Shown here piece after piece: positions 41,166 to 50,472 of a stretch of 64,000 nt of DNA. The translations under genes were made by a program, and so were the position numbers. Every line of letters begins with the position of its first letter. Position 1 is the stretch's first letter. The stretch comes from UBA6623 sp965217195 (GTDB lineage Bacteria; Acidobacteriota; Terriglobia; Bryobacterales; UBA6623). Under the pieces are notes generated by a model. It was not told the DNA's origin. It searched no databases and was given only the letters and a program-made list of their open reading frames with translations. Where the stretch lies: assembly GCA_965217195.1 (NCBI GenBank), contig CBDCHL010000002.1, positions 186,001 through 250,000 of the forward strand. Reading direction: 5' to 3'.

Positions 41166-43955
41166 ATGAATCCAATGACGGACGATCTTCCCCGCACAAG
41201 GAAACGTTCCGCGTCGGCTCAAGCGACCGCTCTCATCGCGCTCTGCATCGTCCTATTCGGCTTGCCCATGACCGCCCAAGATCTCGATATTCCATTCACA
41301 AAATACGTTCTCGACAACGGACTCACGCTGATCGTCCACAGGGACGCCAAGGCCCCGATTGTCGCGGTCAACGTCTGGTATCACGTGGGATCGAAGAACG
41401 AACGTCCGGGAAAGACCGGCTTCGCGCACTTGTTCGAACATCTGATGTTCAACGGCTCGGAAAACTTCAACGACGATTACTTCGCTCCGCTCGAAAAGGT
41501 CGGCGCGACCGACATGAACGGAACCACCAACAACGATCGCACCAACTATTTTCAGAACGTTCCTACACCCGCCCTCGACTTGGCGCTCTGGATGGAGTCC
41601 GACCGCATGGGTCATCTGCTGGGAGTGATCGATCAGGCGAAGCTTGATGAGCAGCGCGGCGTCGTGCAGAACGAAAAACGGCAGGGCGAAAATCGCCCTT
41701 ACGGAGTAACGCGGCAGCTACTCACCGAAAACACCTACCCCCCGGGGCACCCCTATTCTTGGACGGTCATCGGCTCGATGGAAGACCTGGACGCGGCCGA
41801 TTTGGACGATGTTCGCGAGTGGTTCAAGACCTACTACGGAGCCGCAAACGCCGTCATCGTCGTCGCCGGCGACATCGAGCCGGAGAGCGTCAAACAGCGG
41901 GTCGCACACTACTTCGGCGACATTCCCTCCGGACCGCCCGTAGCTCGCCAGCGCGCTTGGATCGCGAAGCGTACCGGCACGCATCGCCAAACCGTCGAGG
42001 ACCAGGTCCCGCAAGCGCGGGTCTACAAGGTCTGGAACATACCGCAATGGGGGACTGCCGAGTCCGTGCATCTCGACTTGGTAAGCGATGTACTGGCGCT
42101 CGGCAAGGCGTCGCGCTTCTACCGGCGGCTGGTCCACCGCGATCAGATCGCCACAAGCGTGTCGGCATCGGTTTGGCTGGGAGAAATCGGCGGACAGTTT
42201 TCGGTGATCGCGACAGCCCAACCGGGCGGTGACTTGAAGGCGGTAGAAGCCGCGCTGGACAAGGAACTCGAAAAGTTCCTCGCGGACGGCCCGACAGAAG
42301 CCGAGCTGAACCGCATCAAGACGCAATTCTTCGCGCGATTCACACGCGGCGTCGAGCGCATCGGGGGCTTCGGCGGCAAGTCCGACGTTCTGGCCCGCAA
42401 CCAGATCTACAGCGGACAGCCTGACTATTACAAAACTACGCTGGCGAGAGTACGCGATGCCACGCCGGACGATCTGCTCAACGCGGCCCGACGCTGGCTC
42501 TCCGACGGCGAGTACATCCTGGAGGTGCATCCCCAACCGGATCACAAGACTAAAGATGCGGACGCCGACCGCTCGAAATTGCCCGGCGTCCCGGAGCCGC
42601 CCGATCTCGATTGGCCCGAAGTTCAGCGGACTTCACTTTCCAACGGACTCGAACTGCTCGTGATCGAACGTAGTGAGACACCGATTGTCCAACTGCAATT
42701 AATGGTCGACGCCGGTTACGCGGCCGATCAATTCGCCTCGCCGGGCGTCGCGAGTTTCACCTCGGCTATGCTCGATGAAGGCACGAAGAGCCGCTCAGCG
42801 CTTCAGATCAGCGAAGAGCTGGCTTCTTTGGGAGCAACGCTTTCGGCCAACACAGCTTTGGATGCGAGTTGGGTCTCCCTTTCGGCGCTGACAGCCAACC
42901 TCGACGCCTCTCTCGACATCTTCGCCGACGTCATCCTGAATCCTGAATTCCCTGAGTCCGAGATCGAACGCGTGCGTAAGCAGCAACTCGCCCGGATCGC
43001 CCAGGAAAAATCCAGTCCCTTTTCCCTCGCCCAACGCCTGCTCCCGAAACTGCTCTATGGAAAGGAACATGCCTACGGTGTGTCGTTTACCGGAACCGGC
43101 GACGACGAGACCGTGAACGCAATCACTCGGGACGACATGCAACGCTTTTACACCTCCTGGTTCCAACCGGCCGGCTCCATCCTGATTGCAGTTGGTGACA
43201 CCACTCTGGAGGAGCTGCGAGGCAAACTCGAATCTCGGTTTAAGGACTGGACGGGCGCCGAAGAGCCGCCGGAAAAAGACATCGCCACGGTCGAAAACCG
43301 CGCCAAGCCGGCCCTTTACTTGGTCGACAAGCCCGGCGCCGTGCAGTCTATGATCCTCGGCGGCGTGATCGCGACCCCGGCCCGACACCCTGATCGCATC
43401 CCGATCGAGACGATGAACCGCATTCTAGGCGGCAATTTCACCTCGCGTATCAACATGAACCTGCGCGAGGACAAGCACTGGTCATACGGCTCGCGAAGTT
43501 TCCTGATTGATGCCCGCGGGCAACGTCCTTGGCTCGCCTACGCGGCCGTGCAGAGCGACAAGACCAAGGAATCCCTCATCGAACTCGACCGCGAACTGCG
43601 CGACATTCTCGGCCCGCGCCCGGCAACCGACGACGAACTCGACAAAGTCAAGAAGAACGCCATCCTACAGCTGCCCGGACGTTTCGAAACGAAGTCCTCG
43701 CTACGCGGCGCGCTCAGCCGCATTTGGATGTACGGTTTAGGCCCCGACTATTGGGAAACCTACGCTTCCGAGGTGCGGGCGATTACGCTTGACGACATCC
43801 ACAAGGCCGCCCGCGACGTGATCCGCCCGGATCAAATGGTTTGGGTTGTGGTCGGCGACCGGGCCCAAGTCGAGTCAGGGCTTAAAGAGCTGGAGTTCGG
43901 CGAACTCAGATTGATCGACACAAACGGGAACCCGCTAAACCAGTCCAAGCCCTGA
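41166..43955 (+). CDS. M16-family (pitrilysin-type) zinc peptidase
   Basis: A 929-residue exported protease with signal peptide (about 20-38). The first half holds the inverted zinc motif HLFEH (His88, Glu91, His92) and a downstream Glu in VVQNEKRQ (about 170). The second M16 domain (about 490-920) lacks the zinc motif, the usual inactive half of a closed clam-shell enzyme. Such proteins degrade peptides in the periplasm. It stands alone and is divergent from the transporter. Confidence 0.94.
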   Translation: MNPMTDDLPRTRKRSASAQATALIALCIVLFGLPMTAQDLDIPFTKYVLDNGLTLIVHRDAKAPIVAVNVWYHVGSKNERPGKTGFAHLFEHLMFNGSENFNDDYFAPLEKVGATDMNGTTNNDRTNYFQNVPTPALDLALWMESDRMGHLLGVIDQAKLDEQRGVVQNEKRQGENRPYGVTRQLLTENTYPPGHPYSWTVIGSMEDLDAADLDDVREWFKTYYGAANAVIVVAGDIEPESVKQRVAHYFGDIPSGPPVARQRAWIAKRTGTHRQTVEDQVPQARVYKVWNIPQWGTAESVHLDLVSDVLALGKASRFYRRLVHRDQIATSVSASVWLGEIGGQFSVIATAQPGGDLKAVEAALDKELEKFLADGPTEAELNRIKTQFFARFTRGVERIGGFGGKSDVLARNQIYSGQPDYYKTTLARVRDATPDDLLNAARRWLSDGEYILEVHPQPDHKTKDADADRSKLPGVPEPPDLDWPEVQRTSLSNGLELLVIERSETPIVQLQLMVDAGYAADQFASPGVASFTSAMLDEGTKSRSALQISEELASLGATLSANTALDASWVSLSALTANLDASLDIFADVILNPEFPESEIERVRKQQLARIAQEKSSPFSLAQRLLPKLLYGKEHAYGVSFTGTGDDETVNAITRDDMQRFYTSWFQPAGSILIAVGDTTLEELRGKLESRFKDWTGAEEPPEKDIATVENRAKPALYLVDKPGAVQSMILGGVIATPARHPDRIPIETMNRILGGNFTSRINMNLREDKHWSYGSRSFLIDARGQRPWLAYAAVQSDKTKESLIELDRELRDILGPRPATDDELDKVKKNAILQLPGRFETKSSLRGALSRIWMYGLGPDYWETYASEVRAITLDDIHKAARDVIRPDQMVWVVVGDRAQVESGLKELEFGELRLIDTNGNPLNQSKP

Positions 43956-43981
43956 TACAGAGTCCTGCACGAAAGCGACGA

Positions 43982-43998
43982 GGGGGCCCAAGGCCCCC
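43982..43998 (+). terminator. Short GC hairpin after the M16 gene
   Basis: GGGGGCC (43982-43988) pairs with GGCCCCC (43992-43998) around a 3-base loop, 27 bases after the stop. There is no T-run behind it, so it may slow polymerase or stabilise the 3' end rather than terminate. Possible only. Confidence 0.35.
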
Positions 43999-44029
43999 CG
44001 CGAGAGGCGCTCGACATCAATCGCTCACG

Positions 44030-44080
44030 CCCCGTGCCGCGTAGCGCGGGGCTCAAAGAGACCCGCGGCCTTAACCGGCT
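44030..44080 (-). repeat. Dispersed repeat A, inverted copy
   Basis: Plus strand reads CCGCGTAGCGCGGGGCTCAA then AGAGACCCGCGGCC, the reverse of repeat A. A weaker similar run (GTAGCGCGGGTCTAG, CCAGACCTGCG) lies at about 44156-44195. Together with the hairpin these fill the 43956-44265 gap; no gene is visible. Confidence 0.55.
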
Positions 44081-44265
44081 CCGACAAATTCTTCGTTGCA
44101 ACCCTGCCACCAAAGCCCCACACCGCGAAGCATACAGCGTAGCGGCAGGCCCCCCGTAGCGCGGGTCTAGGCGCGCTTTTCGCCAGACCTGCGTCACCCC
44201 GATTTACAGGGGAGGGGTCGAAGACGCCGCGGCCTTGACCGCCTCCTCAACATCGCACGTCATGG

Positions 44266-44780
44266 TCAGCCGTCCCGCCGACGCAACACCGCCCCCAGGG
44301 CCCCAACGATAACAAGCAACTTGACCATGTCCAACCCCGTGTAGGCGTCAATCGCCAAAAGGGCACAACCTCGGGCGGTGCCGGATCACGTGGCAGAAAA
44401 TCGATAATCCGACCCAACCGAATGGTTTCGGGCACCACGTAGAATTGCAATACCAAGCAGGTCACCAGCAGCAAAACCGCCGCCGCCGGCAGAAATCGCC
44501 CGCCCAATTTCCAAGCGGGCCACAGAAACACCGCCGCAAGCACAACCTGCACCATCCCCCAGCCGGCGAAGAACAACCGATTCACCTCCGACGCCTGATA
44601 ACGCATCACAAGCCGCAGGTTATCGGCCGAGAGTGCGGACGCCGTGTCGCGAAACGCCTCCGGAGGAGCCCCCAAGACCGCATCCACCACCTGAAAATTC
44701 TTCATCGCGACCATCCACATAAAGATCGTGCTGCCTCCCCAAGCACCGAGCACAAAGGCCGCCAAGACTTTCTTGTTCAT
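44266..44780 (-). CDS. DUF4149-like membrane protein, frameshifted at the 3' end
   Basis: A four-helix inner-membrane protein, helices at about 5-25, 68-86, 92-112 and near the C-terminus. The open frame from 44780 loses sense after PFWRL (to an unrelated tail ending at 44247). One added base near 44350 restores DAYTGLDMVKLLVIVG and a helix ending RRRDG with a stop at 44266, which fits the family pattern. Function unknown. A real mutation and a sequencing error are both possible. Confidence 0.6.
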
Positions 44781-45043
44781 GCTGCAGATGATCGGACGCG
44801 GGCAACGGTTCCGTCAAGTCGGCGAGATCGATGCCCCAGCCCGGACTGACCCAAGAAGTACGTTCAATAACTTGGTTCGCCGAAAAGCAACGTAGAACTA
44901 CAGCATCTTGCTGTCAACTCCCAAAGGGTGCTCAAGGAAAGCCCCGCTTCAGTCGGGTTGGCGCTCATTTGGGATTGCGGACAACTCACCATCTTTCGCC
45001 ATACGCACAGTGACATGATTGCGCAATCATCGGGCCAACTGTT

Positions 45044-46249
45044 TTGCCGAATGGGTACGCCGTGCGTCCCTTGAAACCGTCCATTTTCGTTGCGACCGCA
45101 CTTGCCGGGCCGCTGTTTCTTGTCTACGCCGGTTTGGTGATGGCGCCTCTTGTTGGAGTCCAGACTGACGAGGCCCTTTTTGCCGCGCCGCTTCTTAGCC
45201 CAAAAAGCGCTGCTGCTTGGGTTTTCGACCAGGTGCCGATCATGCAGATGACCTATCTGGGATCGCTGAAGACCTGGCTGTATGCGCTGGTTTTCGATGT
45301 GTTCGGGACAGGAGTTTATTCGTTGAGGGTTCCGACGATTTTGCTGAGCGCGGGCGCGATTTTGCTTTGGACGTTTTGGTTACGACAGATCGGGGGGCGG
45401 ACGATTGCGGCGGTCTTTGTTTTGCTCGTCGCGACCGATCCGGTCTACATCATGACGTCGACTTTCGATTGGGGCCCGGTCGTGCTGCAACGCTTTCTAT
45501 TTGTTGCCGGGGTGGTCTTGATTTGGCGGTATCACAAAACGGGGATGACTCGATATCTTTTCGTCGCCGGCGTCGTTTTCGGCCTGGGCCTTTGGGATAA
45601 GGCTCTGTTTATTTGGGTTTTGTCCGCCGCGTGCGTCATGACCTCTCTCGTTTGGCGACGCGCGGTTGTGGCGACCCTTACCGGGAAAGCGTGCGTCATC
45701 GGCGCGGTTGCCCTTTGCATCGGCGCGGGGCCTCTGATTTATTACAACGTCAACGCTCCGGCGAATACCTTTGCAAGCAATATCAACCTGTCGTCGGAGG
45801 GACTGCTCGGCAAACTCTAGTTTGCCCGGAGCACACTTGCGGGGCAGTCGCTGTTTAGATTTATCGTACGTGATGGTGTATCCGAAGATGCGGAAGTGGA
45901 GAGACAATTTGGTCGTCTTAACCGTTGGACGGTGACCGTCACGCGGGACGACGGACACCGAACACTCTTATTTTGGGCGCTGACAGCCACCGTGCCGGCA
46001 CTGCCTCTCCTCGGGTCAACGAGACCTTGAGGATTGGCCGTTTGGAGCCTGGGCGTAATGGCGATTGCCTTCGCGGAGATGGCCGTCAATCAGGGAACGG
46101 GCCACGGGACGCATCATATTTCGCTGTTGTGGCCCCTGCCGCATATCGCCATCGGGTGCGCAATTACGGCTTTGATAGAGCGAGGTTCTCGACCGGTATC
46201 GTACGCAGGCAGTGTGGTTCTTGTCTGCCTGGTCTTGTCGAAGCCGTGA
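45044..46249 (+). pseudogene. Glycosyltransferase 39-like membrane protein with in-frame stops
   Basis: One continuous frame of 401 codons is broken by TAG at 45818 and TGA at 46028. The N-terminal part shows ArnT/PMT-like features: DEALFAAPLL with an acidic residue in the first periplasmic loop, many membrane helices, and DPVYIMTSTFDWGPVVLQRF. After the first stop the same frame continues with SLFRFIVRDGVSEDAEVERQ, and after the second with LAVWSLGVMAIAFAEM and HHISLLWPLPHIAIG, all plausible parts of one protein. The last helices and C-terminus (46250-46420) are further decayed. Confidence 0.75.
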
Positions 46250-46479
46250 TTTCGGATCGCGACGGACCCCCGACGTTCGAGATCTGGCGATTGATCCCGC
46301 CGGCGTAGCTTGGCGGACAATTGCGCATAATCGGGTCAAGTCGACCCGCGATCGCCGCATAGCGCAAATCGTCGATTGTGCCGTAACCGATTCCCCTCAG
46401 CGTCCCCTCCAGCGACTATATTGAAAGACCTCTGACTGTATTGGTCGCGCCCGACTTTGCGCCCCCAAAAGACCAAACC

Positions 46480-47964
46480 ATGCCGTCCCCCGCCCCCGTC
46501 GACCCCCTAGGTCACGACCTCGAACTCCCCAAGATGGACCTCGTCGGTCTACTACGCCACTTCGGTCCCGGCATGATCCTGATGATGACCGGCATCGGCA
46601 CCAGCCACCTGATCACCGCGCCCACCGCCGGAGGCCGTTTCGCCTACGCGCTGCTGTGGTGCATCCCCATCGCCTACATTTCGAAATACTACGGTTTTGA
46701 AACCGCCTTCCGCTTTACCCACGCCACCGGCAAGAGCCTAATCGAGGCCTATGCGACAGCTTGGGGTAAGTGGCCGCTTTGGTACGTGTTGATCACGACC
46801 GTGATCCAAAGCGCCATCGGCCAAGCGGGCAGGCTGATCGCGGCCTCGGCCGTGCTCTATTACTTCTTCGCGGCGGTGTTCGGGATCGAACTGCCCATGG
46901 CGATCTACGGCCTGGTGTTGGGATCGATCGCCGTTGCCGTCATTCTCGGCGGCAGCTATCGAGCGCTTGAATCCCTCACAAAGGTTTTGGCGGGCGTTCT
47001 CTTCGTCTCGACGGTAGTGGTCTATATTGTCAAACCGGCGCCGCTCGAAACCTTCGGGCATTTCTTTTCGATTACCGCTCCAGAAGGCTCGTGGTTAATC
47101 ATCGCCGCCTTCCTCGGTCTGATGCCGACGGGCATTGACGTCTCGCTACAAGCTTCGGAGTGGGGCAAGGCCAAGCGCGTCGGGATGGGACGCGTTCGCT
47201 CGCGCCTCGAAGCCGCTGGATACGCCGGCACGTTCGACCCTTTCAACCCTCGCCGCGAAGATCTATCCGTCCGCACGCATGAACTGCCGGCTCACGTGCG
47301 GGAGTATTGCGCCCGCTGGTACAAGATCGGTCTCTGGGACTTCCGTCTCGGGCACGTCGTTTCGTTTGTCCTGGCTTGCGTCTTCTTGTTGCTGGCCGCT
47401 GTGTGGCTCTATCCGAGTCCTGTCCAGGGCCGCGCCGTCATGGGAGAGATCGCAGGAATCTTTACGGAAAGCGTCGGCCCCTGGATGATGATGGTTTTCC
47501 TGGCCGGGGCCTTCGCGGCAACCTTTTCGACAGCGTTCAACTATTTCGACGGTTGGCCGCGGATCGTCGGGGCCTGCTGCCGCAACCTATTTCGACCCAC
47601 AGCCGAGCTTGAGGGAATCGCAGCGACCGACCTGGGACCGGACCATCGCCGCAAGTGGTACTCCGAATACAACATCTACCGCGCGGCAATGATCTTTTCG
47701 CTTGTCTCCGCGGTGGGAATCATCGCGGGTGTGCCACGCCCGGTCTTCCTCGTCCTGATTGCTTCTGCCCTGGCGTTCTTCATCGCCCCGGCAATCTTTT
47801 TCTTGAATCTGTACTACTGCCTAACCGTTATCCCCAAACAAGACCGCCTGTTCTACCCTTCCCGCCCGGCCGTTTGGTTCAGTTGGGCAAGCTTCGTCGT
47901 CTTCTCAGGGCTGACCGTGGTTCTGATTCTGGCTCGCGTTTTTGATATCCGGCTGTTTGGTTAG
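46480..47964 (+). CDS. Divergent Nramp-family membrane carrier (second locus)
   Basis: A 494-residue polytopic protein from MPSPAPVD (ATG 46480; a TTG 39 bases upstream is the alternative). Helix 1 starts HFGPGMILMMTGIGTSHLI; canonical DPGN is absent. The helix 6 region reads GLMPTGIDVSLQASEW instead of MPHN. About 11 hydrophobic segments follow the Nramp order. It is only distantly related to the carrier at 1891-3255. Manganese or iron transport cannot be assumed. It stands alone. Confidence 0.82.
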   Translation: MPSPAPVDPLGHDLELPKMDLVGLLRHFGPGMILMMTGIGTSHLITAPTAGGRFAYALLWCIPIAYISKYYGFETAFRFTHATGKSLIEAYATAWGKWPLWYVLITTVIQSAIGQAGRLIAASAVLYYFFAAVFGIELPMAIYGLVLGSIAVAVILGGSYRALESLTKVLAGVLFVSTVVVYIVKPAPLETFGHFFSITAPEGSWLIIAAFLGLMPTGIDVSLQASEWGKAKRVGMGRVRSRLEAAGYAGTFDPFNPRREDLSVRTHELPAHVREYCARWYKIGLWDFRLGHVVSFVLACVFLLLAAVWLYPSPVQGRAVMGEIAGIFTESVGPWMMMVFLAGAFAATFSTAFNYFDGWPRIVGACCRNLFRPTAELEGIAATDLGPDHRRKWYSEYNIYRAAMIFSLVSAVGIIAGVPRPVFLVLIASALAFFIAPAIFFLNLYYCLTVIPKQDRLFYPSRPAVWFSWASFVVFSGLTVVLILARVFDIRLFG

Positions 47965-47967
47965 GGG

Positions 47968-48122
47968 CCGAAAATAGCCCCGTAATCTCCTCGATCCCGA
48001 AGCCCCGACGTGGCGCACGCTGCCGGCGTGCCGGAGTGCTGGTCCTGGCGACATCTCTGCTCCGAAAATGCCCCGCCTGAAACAAATTTTCATGGCGGTA
48101 TTATGAAACCGCGCGGATTCAT
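47968..48122 (+). repeat. Dispersed repeat C, copy 2
   Basis: Aligns with 147-300 through CCGAAAATAG, AATCTCCTCGA, CGACGTGGCGCACGCT, GGCGACATCTCTG and GCCTGAAAC. It lies directly behind the Nramp-like gene and is followed at once by an inverted repeat A. Confidence 0.65.
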
Positions 48123-48166
48123 AGCACTGCGTAGCGCAGGGCTCGAAGAGACCTGCGGCTTTTAAC
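48123..48166 (-). repeat. Dispersed repeat A, inverted copy
   Basis: Plus strand reads ACTGCGTAGCGCAGGGCTCG then AAGAGACCTGCGGC, the reverse of the copies at 14228-14267 and 14587-14628. Next to repeat C copy 2. The rest of 48167-48336 shows nothing beyond a plausible ribosome binding site for the next gene. Confidence 0.65.
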
Positions 48167-48336
48167 CCTGCTCTCACCCAGGCGGTGTTGGCGGCGGCTG
48201 GTCTTGCCCGGCCGCGTATCCCGGCTGTCAATCAAAAACCACGTCGCGGACCAGCGGAGACTTCTTCCAGACGGATTTGGGACTCCATAGCGCCACCCCA
48301 ACTCCTGAAGCTGCTACAAGTAGGTAGGAGTGCATC

Positions 48337-48762
48337 ATGCCAATGATTGAGATCGAAGTGAATCAAAATGGCCGGGCCACTTCGGAAGCCTCGGTTCGGG
48401 GACACCGCGTGGTCGTCGACCGTCCGACGGCCAAAGGCGGCGACGACAAAGGCCCAATGGGAGGAGAGCTGATCCTGGCGGGGCTGGGCGGCTGCTTCAT
48501 GAGCAATCTGCTCGCCGCAGTCCGAGCACGGGAAGCCGACGTCACGAATGCGAAGACTAAAGTCACGGCCACGATTGCCGACAATCCGACTCGATTCTCC
48601 GCTGTTGAGCTGAGTGTTTCCGCTGACTGCGATGACGCCGTCCTGCTCGAAAAACTAGTCGTCATCGCGGAACGCGGCTGTATAGCGGCGAACACCTTGC
48701 GCGGCGGTCTCGACTTGACGGTCAAAATCGAACAACCCGAAACCGCCGCGGCGCCGAGCTGA
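48337..48762 (+). CDS. OsmC-family peroxidase-like protein
   Basis: A 141-residue cytoplasmic protein of the OsmC/Ohr fold. Two conserved cysteines are present in LGGCFMSNLLAAVRA (about Cys52) and ERGCIAANTL (about Cys115), the pair that reduces organic peroxides. The N-terminal DRPTAKGGDDKGPMGGELI also fits. An AGGAG site precedes the ATG. It is followed by rlmB after 56 bases and may be in one transcript. Confidence 0.9.
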   Translation: MPMIEIEVNQNGRATSEASVRGHRVVVDRPTAKGGDDKGPMGGELILAGLGGCFMSNLLAAVRAREADVTNAKTKVTATIADNPTRFSAVELSVSADCDDAVLLEKLVVIAERGCIAANTLRGGLDLTVKIEQPETAAAPS

Positions 48763-48818
48763 ATCGGGGCGTCTCCTTTCGACAGTTCCCGCACCGGTCG
48801 GACCGCCGACAATCTCTC

Positions 48819-49559
48819 GTGGAGAAGACTCAAATCCTTTGCGGCATCCACGCCGTCTCGGAAGCGCTGCGCGCGGGCCGCGCGCTCGAACGGGTCGTGG
48901 CGGCCCGAGGCGGGAAGAATCCCCGATTCCAACAGTTGATCGACGAATGTCGCCAGGCGGGCGTGCCCGTTCGGTTCGAACCCCGCGGCACCCTCGATCG
49001 CATCGCCCGCGGCGAAAATCATCAAGGCGTCATCGCCATGGCCGCGGCCACGACCTACCGCCGACTTAGGGAGGTTCTGGCGGAACTGAGCGGCCCCGGC
49101 TTGCTGGTCGTCCTCGACGGAGTGGAAGACCCCCATAACCTCGGCGCCATTATCCGTTCCGCCCATGCCGCGGGCGCCGGCGCCGTCATCGTCCCCGAAC
49201 GCCGTTCCGCGCCGCTGAATGAAACCGTCGCCAAGGCCGCGGTCGGGGCGCTCGAATACCTTCCCGTCGTGCGAGTCAAAAATATCAATCGCGCCCTTGC
49301 AGCTCTCAAACAAGCCGGCTTCTGGATCTTGGGGCTCGACGAACGCGGCACGCAAGACTACGACCAAGCCGACCTGCGGAGCCCGACGGCTCTGGTCCTG
49401 GGCGGCGAGGGCAAAGGCCTACACCGTCTCACCGCCGAGCGCTGCGACATGCTGTTGCGCATTCCCATGGCCGGACGCATCGCTTCGCTGAACGTATCCG
49501 TAGCCGCCGGCATCGTGCTCTTCGAAGCCGCCAAGCAACGTCGCCACGCGGCGCAATAA
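48819..49559 (+). CDS. rlmB: 23S rRNA (guanosine-2'-O)-methyltransferase RlmB
   Basis: A SpoU/TrmH-family methyltransferase, 246 residues, that methylates the ribose of G2251 in the peptidyl transferase centre (E. coli numbering). N-terminal RNA-binding domain GIHAVSEALRAGRALERVV; SPOUT knot motifs NLGAIIRSAHAAGAGAVIVP, LVLGGEGKGL and IPMAGRIASLNVSVAAGIVL are all present. GTG start. Could also be called a TrmH-group methyltransferase. Confidence 0.93.
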   Translation: MEKTQILCGIHAVSEALRAGRALERVVAARGGKNPRFQQLIDECRQAGVPVRFEPRGTLDRIARGENHQGVIAMAAATTYRRLREVLAELSGPGLLVVLDGVEDPHNLGAIIRSAHAAGAGAVIVPERRSAPLNETVAKAAVGALEYLPVVRVKNINRALAALKQAGFWILGLDERGTQDYDQADLRSPTALVLGGEGKGLHRLTAERCDMLLRIPMAGRIASLNVSVAAGIVLFEAAKQRRHAAQ

Positions 49560-49687
49560 TCTCCCCCCGCTCAAGCCGCGGGAAACACGGCGCGCCGGTT
49601 GCCGATTCACTGGGCCCACCCGCGAAGCCGCTGTCGGAACGACCGGCTACACTGAACACCTGGTCACATTTCCGAAGCCATGGCACT

Positions 49688-50102
49688 ATGACCGGCCAAA
49701 CCATTGCCCACTACAACATCCTCTCCAAGCTCGGCGAAGGCGGCATGGGCGTGGTTTACAAAGCCGAAGACACCAATCTCGACCGCACTGTCGCCCTGAA
49801 GTTTCTGGCGTCGCACCTCGTATCGAATGAAGACCACCGCCGTCGCTTCATCCGCGAGGCAAAGGCGGCCGCCGCCCTTACGCATCCCAACATCTGCACC
49901 GTCTACGAGATCGGCGAGGCCGAGGGTCGCATCTACATTTCGATGGCCTACTTGGAAGGACAAGCAGTTGCCGATCTCATCGCCGACGGTGCGATGGATG
50001 TCGATCGTGTCACAACCCTAGGCATCCAGTTCGCGGACGGCCTCGCCGAGGCTCACTCAAAAGGCGTAATCCATCGCGACATCAAACCGGCCAACCTCTT
50101 CG
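49688..50102 (+). pseudogene. Ser/Thr protein kinase-TPR gene, 5' part before the IS3 insertion
   Basis: Holds the first 138 codons of an eukaryotic-like kinase: glycine loop GEGGMGVVYKAED, the Lys in TVALKFL and the catalytic loop HRDIKPANLF. The frame is cut at codon 139 by the element at 50103. The continuation is at 51677. Removing the element and one TTCG restores a single open frame of 755 residues with no other lesion. Confidence 0.9.
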
Positions 50103-50163
50103 TGTCCCGCCTCAGCTGGAACAGGAGAAAAGCGTTCCGCCGTTAAGCTAACGGAGAGGACGC

Positions 50164-50472
50164 ATGAGAAAGCAACGAAAGCACTACACAGCCGAAGAGA
50201 AGGTCGCCGTTCTGAGGCGGCATTTGATTGACAACGAGCCGGTCTCGAAGCTCTGCGACCAGCTGGTACTTCAGCCGACGGTTTTCTATCGTTGGCAGAA
50301 AGAGTTCTTCGAGAACGGCGCCGCCGCTTTCCAGACCAAGAACCGCAGCAGTCGCCAACCCGAGCGGGAACGCATCGCGCGGCTGGAGAAGAAAATCCGA
50401 ACCAAGGACGAAGTTCTCGTCGAGCTGATGGCCGAGCACATCGCGTTAAAAAAAAGCCTTGGGGAACTCTAA
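50164..50472 (+). CDS. IS3-family transposase OrfA (HTH)
   Basis: A 102-residue DNA-binding protein: AEEKVAVLRRHLIDNEPVSK and the following LCDQLVLQPTVFYRWQKEF form the helix-turn-helix, then a coiled region with KNRSSRQPERERIARLEKKI. The frame ends just behind the run of eight A (50448-50455), where a -1 shift would fuse it to OrfB. An AGAGGA site precedes the ATG. Confidence 0.92.
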   Translation: MRKQRKHYTAEEKVAVLRRHLIDNEPVSKLCDQLVLQPTVFYRWQKEFFENGAAAFQTKNRSSRQPERERIARLEKKIRTKDEVLVELMAEHIALKKSLGEL

